A stretch of DNA of 29,814 bases from NCBI GenBank assembly GCA_046484585.1, contig JAWOIQ010000043.1:1-29814 (forward strand). Reading direction: 5' to 3'. The notes under the pieces are model-generated. The model did no database searches. It saw only the letters and a list, made by a program, of their open reading frames with translations, and was not told where the DNA came from. This DNA comes from JAGXFP01 sp046484585 (lineage in GTDB: Bacteria > Desulfobacterota > Desulfobulbia > Desulfobulbales > JAGXFP01). How positions within the stretch are numbered: position 1 is the stretch's first letter; every line of letters starts with the position of its first letter. Below are positions 1-6,999 of this stretch, in pieces. A program made the translations under genes and the position numbers.

Positions 1-172
1 TGCACAAGACAATCGGCGCCTCCGCCCCGGCCATTCCGGCACATCTTGCCACCGTGTTCTGGAACATGGTCTGCTCGGAGGTCAAGGCCAGAAACTGCTT
101 GGGATAAAGCTCCCTGGACAGGGGCCACAATCTGGTGCCGGAACCGCCCGCCATAATCACCGGTATCATCAT
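1..172 (-). CDS. manC: Mannose-1-phosphate guanylyltransferase, N-terminal part (cut by window edge)
   Basis: The visible 57 residues carry the sugar-nucleotide pyrophosphorylase signature GGSGTRLWPLSRELYPKQF directly after a short beta strand, which is characteristic of ManC/AlgA enzymes that make GDP-mannose from mannose-1-phosphate and GTP. The rest lies beyond the left edge. Two adjacent ATG codons (172 and 169) follow an AAGGAG ribosome-binding site, so the exact start is uncertain by one codon. The gene lies 46 bp downstream of the UDP-sugar dehydrogenase gene on the same strand, so both probably belong to one nucleotide-sugar supply operon for surface polysaccharide. A fused phosphomannose isomerase domain, common in this family, cannot be judged from this fragment. 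Confidence 0.9.
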   Translation of the reverse strand, partial: MMIPVIMAGGSGTRLWPLSRELYPKQFLALTSEQTMFQNTVARCAGMAGAEAPIVLC

Positions 173-218
173 CACTCTCCTTGCTGTAGGATTACCGCAC
201 CCGTGGGCATTAAAAAAA

Positions 219-1559
219 TCAGGCCAGAACCACTTTATCAAGCCCGGCCCGCAAACCGGCCGTGGCGTTTCTGGTATCGATCACCAGTCTGGCCCGCCTG
301 ACAATCTCGCCGTAATCGTAGGCCGAGTGATCGGTGACGATGACTACTGCGTCACAGGCGCACAACAATTCGGCAGTCAGCTCTTCCGACTCCTGCGTGA
401 AGTTATACTTCCGGGTCGGCCGCAGCCGGGGTATCCAGGGATCGTTATAGGAGACCAGAGCCCCCCGCTCGGTCAACATATCCATAATGGCATAACCCGG
501 CGATTCCCGGTCGTCGTCGATATCCTTCTTGTAGGCTATGCCCAATACCAGGATGCGGCTGCCCCGCAGATCCCCGCCCGTTTTGGCGAGGGCCTCGGCG
601 GTTCGATCGACCACGTAGCCCGGCATCGAGACATTAACCTCGCCGGCCAGCTGGATGAAGCGGGCATCGAAATCATACTCCCGGGCCTTCCAGGCAAGAT
701 AAAAGGGGTCGATGGGGATACAGTGGCCGCCCAGGCCGGGACCGGGGAAAAATGGGGTGTACCCGAACGGCTTGGTCGCCGCCGCGTTAATCACCTCGAA
801 AAGATCGATCCCCATCCGGTGGGCCAGGATCTTCATTTCGTTGACCAGGGCGATGTTCACCGAACGGTAGGTGTTTTCCAGGAGCTTGGTCAATTCCGCC
901 GCTCTGGTCGATGAAACCGGGACCGCCGTGGTAATGGAATTATAGAGGGCGACAGCCGCCTCCAGACAGGCCGGGGTTACGCCGCCGACGATTTTGGGGA
1001 TATTCGAGGCATCGAAATTCTTGTTGCCCGGATCTTCCCGCTCCGGCGAAAAGGCCAGGAAAAAATCACGGCCGGTCTTCAGACCGCTTTCTTCCAGACG
1101 CGGCTGCATCATCTCCTCGGTGGTGCCCGGATAGGTGGTGCTTTCCAGAACGATCAACTGCCCGGACCGGATCGAGGCGGCGATCTGCCCGGTGGTCTGC
1201 AACAGGTAAGAAAGATCGGGCTCCAGCTTGTCGTCAAGGGGGGTGGGAACGCAGATCAGCAGGCAATCCGGCTCGGCAAGGCGGCTGAAATCGCCGGTGG
1301 CCTCAAACCTGCCCTGGGAGGAAAGCTCCCCGACGAACTGATCGGGAATATGTTTGATATAAGAGCGGCCCCGCGCCAGAGAATCGATCTTGCCTTGATC
1401 GACGTCAAAACCGATAACCTTGAAGTTTTTCCGGCAGAAATGCAGGGCCAGGGGCAGCCCCACGTAACCAAGGCCGATGATGCCGACTACTGCTTCACGG
1501 CGGTCGATTTTTGTTACAAGTCGGGTAAAATCATCTGAAATATCTTCTTGTCCGGCCAT
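219..1559 (-). CDS. wbpA: UDP-N-acetylglucosamine 6-dehydrogenase-like nucleotide-sugar dehydrogenase (WbpA type)
   Basis: This 446-residue cytoplasmic enzyme belongs to the UDP-glucose/GDP-mannose dehydrogenase family. It has an N-terminal Rossmann motif GIIGLGYVGLPLAL (about 27-40), the central ENTYRSVNIALVNE segment, and the catalytic-cysteine motif PGLGGHCIPIDPFYLAWKAR. The FYLAWKAREYDF extension after the cysteine resembles WbpA enzymes, which oxidise UDP-GlcNAc to the uronic acid for O-antigen sugars, more than UDP-glucose dehydrogenases. The NAD-binding C-terminal domain starts near SRILVLGIAYKKDIDDDRESP. The ATG is preceded by AAGGAAA at good spacing. It is followed by the ManC gene on the same strand. 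The substrate assignment is inference from motif similarity; a UDP-ManNAc dehydrogenase is the main alternative. Confidence 0.9.
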   Translation of the reverse strand: MAGQEDISDDFTRLVTKIDRREAVVGIIGLGYVGLPLALHFCRKNFKVIGFDVDQGKIDSLARGRSYIKHIPDQFVGELSSQGRFEATGDFSRLAEPDCLLICVPTPLDDKLEPDLSYLLQTTGQIAASIRSGQLIVLESTTYPGTTEEMMQPRLEESGLKTGRDFFLAFSPEREDPGNKNFDASNIPKIVGGVTPACLEAAVALYNSITTAVPVSSTRAAELTKLLENTYRSVNIALVNEMKILAHRMGIDLFEVINAAATKPFGYTPFFPGPGLGGHCIPIDPFYLAWKAREYDFDARFIQLAGEVNVSMPGYVVDRTAEALAKTGGDLRGSRILVLGIAYKKDIDDDRESPGYAIMDMLTERGALVSYNDPWIPRLRPTRKYNFTQESEELTAELLCACDAVVIVTDHSAYDYGEIVRRARLVIDTRNATAGLRAGLDKVVLA

Positions 1560-1644
1560 TCAGGTTTTCCTTGGCAGATGAGATAGGGGGTTGGCAAAAC
1601 AAAGCTGATTCTAAATCAGATAAGAAAAAAACTCACCATTTTAA

Positions 1645-1664
1645 AAGGAGCGAGGCGTGCTCCT
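1645..1664 (-). terminator. Possible rho-independent terminator after the copper ATPase gene
   Basis: Read on the minus strand, AGGAGC and GCTCCT form a 6-bp stem around a 7-nt loop, followed by a short T run (TTTT). It lies 45 bp past the stop of the P-type ATPase and would separate it from the UDP-sugar dehydrogenase gene. The T tract is short, so it may be weak. Confidence 0.45.
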
Positions 1665-1708
1665 CACTCCTTACACCTCACTCCTCACCGGCCGAGTCTG
1701 GACAACAG

Positions 1709-4207
1709 CTAAGCCGGAGCGAAGAACCGCAGACGCAGGGCGTTGCTGACCACCGACACCGAACTCATCGCCATGGCGGCGCCGGCGATCATCGGGTTAA
1801 GGGTCGGTCCGCCGAAGGCATAGAGCAGGCCGGCGGCAATGGGGATGCCGATTATATTGTAGATAAAGGCCCAGAACAGGTTCTGCCTGATATTGCGCAT
1901 GGTGGCCCGGCTCAACTTGAGGGCGGTGAGCAGGCCGTGCAGATCGCCCTTCATCAGGACGATATCGCCGGACTCGATCGCCACATCGATGCCGGTGCCC
2001 ATGGCGATGCCGATATCGGCCCGGGCCAGGGCCGGGGCGTCGTTGATGCCGTCGCCGACCATGGCCACCTTCAATCCCTGGTTCTGGAGTTCGATGATCT
2101 TATCGGCCTTGTGCTCGGGCATGACCTGGGCGATGACTTCGGAGATCCCGGCCTGGGCGGCAATGGCCCTGGCGGTCACCTCGTTGTCGCCGGTCAGCAT
2201 GATCGGCCGGATCCCCATCTTCCTGAGCGCCGCCACGGTAGCCGCCGCCTCCGGCTTGATCTTGTCGGCGATAACGACAAGGGCGGTCAGAGTTCCATCG
2301 ATAGCCAGATAGAGGGCGGTTTTGCCCTGGCCGGCCATTTCGGCCGCCCCTTTGGCCACCTCCGGTTTATCGAGGCCTGCTACTCCCTTATCGGCCATCA
2401 ACTCATGGTTGCCGAGCAGCAGTTCCCGGTTGTCAATGGCTGCGATAATCCCGCGGCCTACCAGGGCTTCGAACCTGTCCGGTTCCTTCAGGGCGTACCC
2501 CTTTTCGCGGGCCGCATCGACAATGGCCCGGGCCAGGGGATGCTCGGAAACGCTTTCGGCGGAAGCCACCATGGCCAGGCACTCTTCCCGGTCCTGATCG
2601 GCGAACATGACAATGTCGGTCAGCACCGGTTTGCCGTAAGTGAGGGTGCCGGTCTTGTCGAAAACCACCGCTTCGATCTTCTGGGTGGTCTCCAGGGCCG
2701 CCCCACTCTTGATCAGGACCCCGAGCTGGGCGCCGCGGCCGGTACCGACCATGATCGAGGTCGGGGTGGCAAGTCCCATCGCGCAGGGGCAGGCGATAAC
2801 CATTACCGCCACGAAGATCCGCAGGGCGAAGGAGAAATCGGCGCCGCCGGCCAGATACCAGGAAAGTCCGGAGACCAGGGCGATGGTCATGACAATCGGC
2901 ACGAAATAAAGGCTGATCCGGTCGGCCAGATTGGCGATCGGCGCCTTGCTGCCCTGGGCCTCCCTGACCATTTTGATGATCCTGGCCAGGACCGTGTCGC
3001 CGCCGACCTTCTCGGCCTTGATCCGCAAGACCCCGTTGGTGTTGAGGGTGGCGGCGACCACCTTGTCGCCCTCCTCCTTGCTGACCGGCATGCTTTCCCC
3101 GGTCAGCATCGATTCATCGATATTCGAGCTTCCCTTGACCACTACCCCGTCCACCGGCAGCCGGTCGCCGGGCCGGACCAGGAGGATGTCGCCGGGCACG
3201 ATCTCCTCGACCAGAATCTCCTCCTGCTGCTCGTCCCGGATCAGAATGGCCCTGTCGGGAGCGAGCTGCATCAACTGCCGGATGGCGTCGGAGGTCCGCA
3301 CCTTGGAACGGGCCTCCAGGTATTTACCGAGGGAGACCAGGGCGATAATCACCCCGGCCGATTCGAAGTAGAGATCGTGGACCCGGGCGTGGACATTGAT
3401 GCCCAGGACAATCTCGGCCAGATTCCAGCTGCTGTACAGGAAGGCGGCGCCGGTGCCGATGGCGATCAGGGAGTCCATATTCGGCGAGCCGCGGAACAGG
3501 CTGGGAAAACCGACCAGGTAGAACCTTCTGCCAAACCAGATAATCGGCAGGACGAGAAAGAGCTGGATCAGAGCGAAGAGCAGCGGCGCCTGATTGGGGG
3601 CCATGAAGGCGGGCAACTCCAGGCCGACCATCTCCCCCATCGCGACTACCAGCAGCAAAGCCCCGAGGATAAGGGTCGGAAAAAGCTCGCGCTTCATGGT
3701 CCGCAGACGGGCCAGGGCCCGCTGCTGGCCTTCGGCGAAGCTGTCGCTGCTCTCGGAAGCGGGGGTCGCCTTGAAGCCGAGCTCGGCGATCTTCTCCCTG
3801 ATCTGGCGCAGCCCCACCTTGTCCGGATCAAACCTGACCAGGCCGCTGTTCGCCGGCAGGTTAACCGCGACGCTCTCCACCCCATCCATCCCGGAAACGA
3901 CTTTTTCGATCCGGGCGGAACAGGAGGCGCAGCTCATCCCCTCGATATTGAGGCGGACTTCATGATCCCGACTCGGCATGATCATCTCGAAACCCAACCC
4001 CTTAATCTTGTCGGCAATCTGCTCAAGCCCGATAGTTGCCGGATCCCATTGCAGTTCCATGTTTTCCGTAGCCAGATTGACATTGGCCCTGCTCACCCCG
4101 TCAAGGGCGGTGACTACTTTTTCGATCCTGGCCGAACAGGAGGCGCAATGCATGCCCCGAATAGCCACACTGGCGGTTTGCCCCAGATTTTCCGGAGATT
4201 TATTCAT
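1709..4207 (-). CDS. copA: Copper-translocating P-type ATPase (CopA/CopB class, two N-terminal HMA domains)
   Basis: This 832-residue inner-membrane P1B-type ATPase probably exports Cu(I). Two N-terminal metal-binding domains each carry GM(H/S)CASCSARIEKVV (near residues 18 and 90). Downstream are the membrane metal site CPC (473-475, in IACPCAMG), the phosphorylated aspartate of DKTGTLT (D517), the HP motif in SEHPLARAI, and the hinge GDGINDAPALARADIGIAMG. I place the start at the ATG at 4207, which has AAGGAACC upstream. A GTG eight codons earlier (4231) is open but has no clear ribosome-binding site. The gene diverges from a CopZ-like chaperone, the usual partner. No CueR or CsoR gene is visible nearby, so the regulator is probably elsewhere. 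Metal choice (Cu(I) or Ag(I)) is known of CPC-type pumps, not proven here. Confidence 0.95.
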   Translation of the reverse strand: MNKSPENLGQTASVAIRGMHCASCSARIEKVVTALDGVSRANVNLATENMELQWDPATIGLEQIADKIKGLGFEMIMPSRDHEVRLNIEGMSCASCSARIEKVVSGMDGVESVAVNLPANSGLVRFDPDKVGLRQIREKIAELGFKATPASESSDSFAEGQQRALARLRTMKRELFPTLILGALLLVVAMGEMVGLELPAFMAPNQAPLLFALIQLFLVLPIIWFGRRFYLVGFPSLFRGSPNMDSLIAIGTGAAFLYSSWNLAEIVLGINVHARVHDLYFESAGVIIALVSLGKYLEARSKVRTSDAIRQLMQLAPDRAILIRDEQQEEILVEEIVPGDILLVRPGDRLPVDGVVVKGSSNIDESMLTGESMPVSKEEGDKVVAATLNTNGVLRIKAEKVGGDTVLARIIKMVREAQGSKAPIANLADRISLYFVPIVMTIALVSGLSWYLAGGADFSFALRIFVAVMVIACPCAMGLATPTSIMVGTGRGAQLGVLIKSGAALETTQKIEAVVFDKTGTLTYGKPVLTDIVMFADQDREECLAMVASAESVSEHPLARAIVDAAREKGYALKEPDRFEALVGRGIIAAIDNRELLLGNHELMADKGVAGLDKPEVAKGAAEMAGQGKTALYLAIDGTLTALVVIADKIKPEAAATVAALRKMGIRPIMLTGDNEVTARAIAAQAGISEVIAQVMPEHKADKIIELQNQGLKVAMVGDGINDAPALARADIGIAMGTGIDVAIESGDIVLMKGDLHGLLTALKLSRATMRNIRQNLFWAFIYNIIGIPIAAGLLYAFGGPTLNPMIAGAAMAMSSVSVVSNALRLRFFAPA

Positions 4208-4335
4208 ACCTGGTTCCTTGCGATGGGTCACGAATGACCTTGATTTTTAGAATTCAATTAATGACTTACGGATTCGATTTGCGGAAAAGTAATAATTAAT
4301 TGTTTTTTAGGCAACACCACTTATAGTTAAACTGT

Positions 4336-4422
4336 TTTAAACAATGATGGCGTCGCAAAAACACAGCACTTGTGTATCGAACTTTTTGCTTAGCCGTTTC
4401 GTGCCTTTTTGCGAACGCATCA
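4336..4422. repeat. Intergenic inverted-repeat element (GCGTCGCAAAAA family)
   Basis: The left arm TGATGGCGTCGCAAAAA and the right arm CTTTTTGCGAACGCATCA are inverted copies. The interior TTGTGTATCGAACTTTTTGC recurs at 26916 and, on the other strand, near 21185. The element fills the spacer between the divergent copA and copZ genes. Confidence 0.7.
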
Positions 4423-4471
4423 GGGAATGAACAATTTCGGCTTAAATCAAAAAATCATTAAGGAGATCATG

Positions 4472-4669
4472 ATGGCCACGATAAAAGTAATCGGGATGAG
4501 ATGCGGACACTGCGTCGGCGCAGTCACCAAGGCGCTGGAAGATATCGACGGGATCAGCAACGTCAAGGTCGACCTGGAAAAAGGAGAAGCGACTTATGAC
4601 GAAAGTGGCCAGGTATCGACCGAGACCATAGAGGAAGAGATCAAAAAGATCGGTTTCGAGCTCGGCTGA
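4472..4669 (+). CDS. copZ: Heavy-metal-associated domain protein, CopZ-like copper chaperone
   Basis: This 65-residue single-domain cytoplasmic protein has the HMA ferredoxin-like fold signature GMRCGHCVGAVTKALEDIDG. C-x-x-C binds Cu(I), and the following helix and the strand NVKVDLEKGEATYD fit the family. Two ATG codons lie in tandem (4469, 4472); the AAGGAG at 4460-4465 is best spaced for 4472. A longer frame opens at 4409 but its extra residues are not HMA-like. It diverges from the P-type ATPase, whose HMA domains would receive copper from it. A mercury-binding MerP-like role is the alternative, but there is no signal peptide. Confidence 0.9.
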   Translation: MATIKVIGMRCGHCVGAVTKALEDIDGISNVKVDLEKGEATYDESGQVSTETIEEEIKKIGFELG

Positions 4670-4734
4670 TAAAATGGGCGGGAAGCCGGTCGACATTCGC
4701 CTCCGGCCGGTTTCTCCTGCGCCGACGCCGACCT

Positions 4735-4829
4735 CGCCTCACGTAACCGTTCACCGGGGTGGTCGCCAAAGTACCACAACCGCCCGACTGTAACCGTTCA
4801 GCAGTGGTGCAGATTTGTTACCGCCTCAC
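4735..4829. mobile_element. Short IS66-like miniature element, copy A, with perfect 8-bp target duplication
   Basis: The element spans 4743-4821 (79 bp), starts GTAACCG and ends GTTAC. It is flanked by perfect 8-bp direct repeats CGCCTCAC (4735-4742 and 4822-4829). Its first 75 bp are nearly identical to the 5' half of the 156-bp element at 14027-14182, so it appears to be an internally deleted derivative. The right-hand duplication contains the stop codon of the DUF493 gene (4826-4828), so the insertion occurred at that gene's last codon. IS66-family elements are known for GTAA termini and 8-bp duplications. Confidence 0.8.
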
Positions 4830-5092
4830 AGAACATACTTGATGGAGACATGGGCGGAAAGCTCCCGGTATATGCGGTTGCGGTGCTCCTCACTGACAAC
4901 CTCCATTTCCAGATCGACACTATGATATTTACCGGTGCTGCTTACCTTTGAAGCGGTTATTATACAGGAATCCGCATCGACGGTTTTCCTGATCGCCTCT
5001 TCCACTTCCCCTCCGCCGAACCCGATAACCTTGAACAACCACGGGCACGGATAATCGATTTTCGGCTTGGCCTGACATACTTTTTTTTTCAC
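4826..5092 (-). CDS. DUF493 (YbeD-like) family protein
   Basis: This 88-residue soluble protein has the DUF493 pattern: an early YPCPWLFKVIG strand, a helix GEVEEAIRKTV, then TASKVSSTGKYHSVDLEMEVVSEEHRNRIYREL and a closing strand, as expected for a small ACT-like fold. Length is normal for the family, whose E. coli member is YbeD. No biochemical function is established. The start is GTG at 5092 with GAGGAG five bases upstream. Its stop codon lies inside the 8-bp duplication of a miniature element. The 3D-domain lipoprotein gene lies 46 bp upstream on the same strand, so the two may be cotranscribed. Confidence 0.9.
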   Translation of the reverse strand: MKKKVCQAKPKIDYPCPWLFKVIGFGGGEVEEAIRKTVDADSCIITASKVSSTGKYHSVDLEMEVVSEEHRNRIYRELSAHVSIKYVL

Positions 5093-5138
5093 GACAACTC
5101 CTCGATAAAAATCCCGAAGTGATCACAACCCGGCCGCC

Positions 5139-5699
5139 CTACTTTTTCTCGATCCGGACCGGCACCCTGCGCCGGCCCCAGATAAGAGCGTCCTGATGAT
5201 TATCCTTATACAGATCCAGCCGGTCGGGACCTTTTATGGCGCCGCCCCGGTCCTCGACAACTCCCCAGCCATAGCCGGGAACATACATCCTGGTCCCGAA
5301 CCGGTAATAATTGGTATCGGCGGCAATCGTACCGTCCGCCGGCAGCAAGAGCCAGGGAAAGAAAACTATCCTGAAAGGGATCAGCCAAGGCCTCCTGAGG
5401 CTGTCCACGGACATCAGCCCCGGATAAGGTTCCCGAGGCTTGGTGCCGCTTGCGGTCCGCCCCGTATAATCGCGGCCCTGATCGACTCCGGCAGCCACGT
5501 AGCGATTCCAGAAATCAAGTTTGAGAAATTTCCAACTGCCCCTTTCCCAGCTGCAGCATTGAGCGCAGCCGCAGTAGGCCGTGGCAATCATGGTTCTCGA
5601 TACCGGCTTGGCGGCGCAGCCGGAGATCAGCATAATCACCGTTATCAACCCAGCCACGTACAGAGAGCGGGGAAATTGTCTGGAAGTGCGGCAGATCAA
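5139..5699 (-). CDS. 3D-domain lipoprotein (MltA/YabE-type barrel)
   Basis: This 186-residue protein has an N-terminal signal peptide ending in a lipobox (VIMLISGC, cysteine near 28), so it is probably an outer-membrane or periplasmic lipoprotein. The C-terminal third carries the 3D domain with its three aspartates: AADTNYYRFGTRMYVPGYG, then GVVEDRGGAIKG and PDRLDLY. In MltA-like and resuscitation-factor proteins this double-psi barrel acts on peptidoglycan. The middle has a Cys-rich TAYCGCAQCC stretch typical of stand-alone 3D proteins. Start: TTG at 5699, because AGGAGG lies five bases upstream and no in-frame ATG precedes the hydrophobic core. Peptidoglycan lysis is inference from the fold. 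Confidence 0.88.
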   Translation of the reverse strand: MICRTSRQFPRSLYVAGLITVIMLISGCAAKPVSRTMIATAYCGCAQCCSWERGSWKFLKLDFWNRYVAAGVDQGRDYTGRTASGTKPREPYPGLMSVDSLRRPWLIPFRIVFFPWLLLPADGTIAADTNYYRFGTRMYVPGYGWGVVEDRGGAIKGPDRLDLYKDNHQDALIWGRRRVPVRIEKK

Positions 5700-5754
5700 A
5701 AAAGCCTCCTATCCCGTATAAAAAAGCAGTCGATCAGCTGGCAAGTCTCCATAT

Positions 5755-5778
5755 CCTGAATCACTTAACGGATTCAGG
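5755..5778. repeat. Small CTGAATC / GATTCAG hairpin
   Basis: CCTGAATC and GATTCAGG face each other across eight bases. The arms match the ends of the longer elements at 8796-8924 and 17239-17355, so this may be a collapsed copy of that family. The rest of the 277-bp spacer between the 3D lipoprotein and the MORN gene is AT-rich, has a TTGACA at 5830 without a convincing -10 box, and shows no gene. Confidence 0.5.
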
Positions 5779-5976
5779 GATATATCATAATCAGGATTTA
5801 TTACTGAAACAAACCTTCCTGATTTTTTCTTGACAGAGACGGCACATTAAAATTAAGGATAAGGCAATGCAAGATATAAATCATCCGTCCGGTTTCAATC
5901 AGAATTACCATTTATAAATGAATTTCGGCGAATTCACGATGGTCGCCAAGGACGCCAACCATAAGGACAGAAGAAG

Positions 5977-6636
5977 ATGAAATTATCCCTGACAACTCTG
6001 CTCGCAATTCTAATCCTTGGCTTTTCCGCCGGCCCGGTTTCAGCTGAATGCACCGAAGGAGACTGCGCCAACGGCAGCGGCACTTTTGAATACACCAACG
6101 GCGGCAGTTACGTCGGTGAATTCAAGGAGAACTCCCCCCACGGCGAAGGAGTGCTGATCTATCCGGACGGCTCGAAATACGCCGGTTCCTTTGAGAACAA
6201 CGAACTCCACGGCAAAGGGATTTACACCTTCCCCAACGGAGACAAATACGAAGGGGAGTTCGTCAAGAGCAAGCGGCACGGCCAGGGGACTCTCACCCTG
6301 CAGGACGGCACGACCTATGTCGGCGAGTTCGACGACAATCAGAAACACGGGCACGGCGTTCTGACCTTTCCGGACGGCACCGTTTACGATGGGGAGTTCG
6401 TGGCCGGCGCCGCCCACGGCCAGGGCACCCTTTCCTCACCCGAGGGGGACAGGTATAGGGGCATGTTCGAAAACGGTCTGCCCAACGGCCAGGGCGCCAT
6501 GGAATATGCCGACGGCAGCAAATATGAAGGCGACTGGCGAGATAACGTTCCAAATGGACAGGGGACCTATACCTATGAGGACGGGAAGACCAAGATCAAG
6601 GGCCTGTTCAGGGACGGTAATTATATCGGAGAATAG
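5977..6636 (+). CDS. Exported MORN-repeat protein 1
   Basis: This 219-residue protein starts with a signal peptide (MKLSLTTLLAILILGFSAGPVSA), so it is secreted or periplasmic. The mature protein begins with a cysteine pair ECTEGDC and then has seven clear 23-residue MORN repeats of the form KYEGEFxxxxxHGxGxxxxxDG, plus a degenerate eighth (KIKGLFRDGNYIGE). MORN repeats form elongated beta sheets that often bind lipids or proteins; in bacteria the function is generally unknown. A paralogue with the same signal peptide and cysteine-pair layout lies at 21355-21945. A strong terminator follows, so it is probably monocistronic. The ribosome-binding site is weak (AGAAGAAG). Confidence 0.9.
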   Translation: MKLSLTTLLAILILGFSAGPVSAECTEGDCANGSGTFEYTNGGSYVGEFKENSPHGEGVLIYPDGSKYAGSFENNELHGKGIYTFPNGDKYEGEFVKSKRHGQGTLTLQDGTTYVGEFDDNQKHGHGVLTFPDGTVYDGEFVAGAAHGQGTLSSPEGDRYRGMFENGLPNGQGAMEYADGSKYEGDWRDNVPNGQGTYTYEDGKTKIKGLFRDGNYIGE

Positions 6637-6679
6637 CTCCCGACCCGGTCTGATTTTCAGCACAATCCGGACTTATCCA

Positions 6680-6713
6680 GCGCGGTTCCGCTTTTTCGGG
6701 GCCGCGCTTTTTT
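6680..6713 (+). terminator. Rho-independent terminator of MORN gene 1
   Basis: GCGCGG pairs with CCGCGC around a 16-base loop and is followed directly by six T residues. It lies 43 bp after the MORN gene stop. Confidence 0.85.
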
Positions 6714-6999
6714 ATACCTGTACCACCGCTAACCTGTTTTCCTCCTTTGCCCCGACCGCACGCCCCGATCCGAAGCCCTACGGGATGGATCAGCCATTGA
6801 TCCGTCAATCCGGAGAAAATCGACCGGTCTTGGATGGTGAAAAAGACTTGTCCCCCAAGAACGCGACATAACAGCAACATATTATTAAAACTTGAAAAAT
6901 TGCCGGCCAACCATTATAGAATGCGGTTCGTGAATAACGTAAATTCGAAGCCGCCTCCTCTAAACACCCTCGCCGCTAACCCCGGAAAAAAAGGCAGTA
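6714..6999. other. Spacer before msbA, no gene seen
   Basis: No supported coding region or repeat is visible. Open frames here have no homology-like features or ribosome-binding sites. The msbA promoter presumably lies here but no clear -35/-10 pair stands out. Confidence 0.5.

Noticed and set aside
135..914. A 259-codon plus-strand frame opposite the UDP-sugar dehydrogenase
   Set aside because: It is antisense to conserved dehydrogenase motifs, has no ribosome-binding site and no domain.
1571..4237. An 888-codon open frame on the plus strand opposite the copper ATPase
   Set aside because: Its product is low-complexity (Gly/Asp/His/Pro-rich) with no domain, and the opposite strand has a complete P-type ATPase. 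It is a by-product of GC-rich codon use.
4409..4471. A longer N-terminus for the CopZ-like protein
   Set aside because: The extra residues do not resemble an HMA domain, and a good AAGGAG site precedes the internal ATG at 4472.
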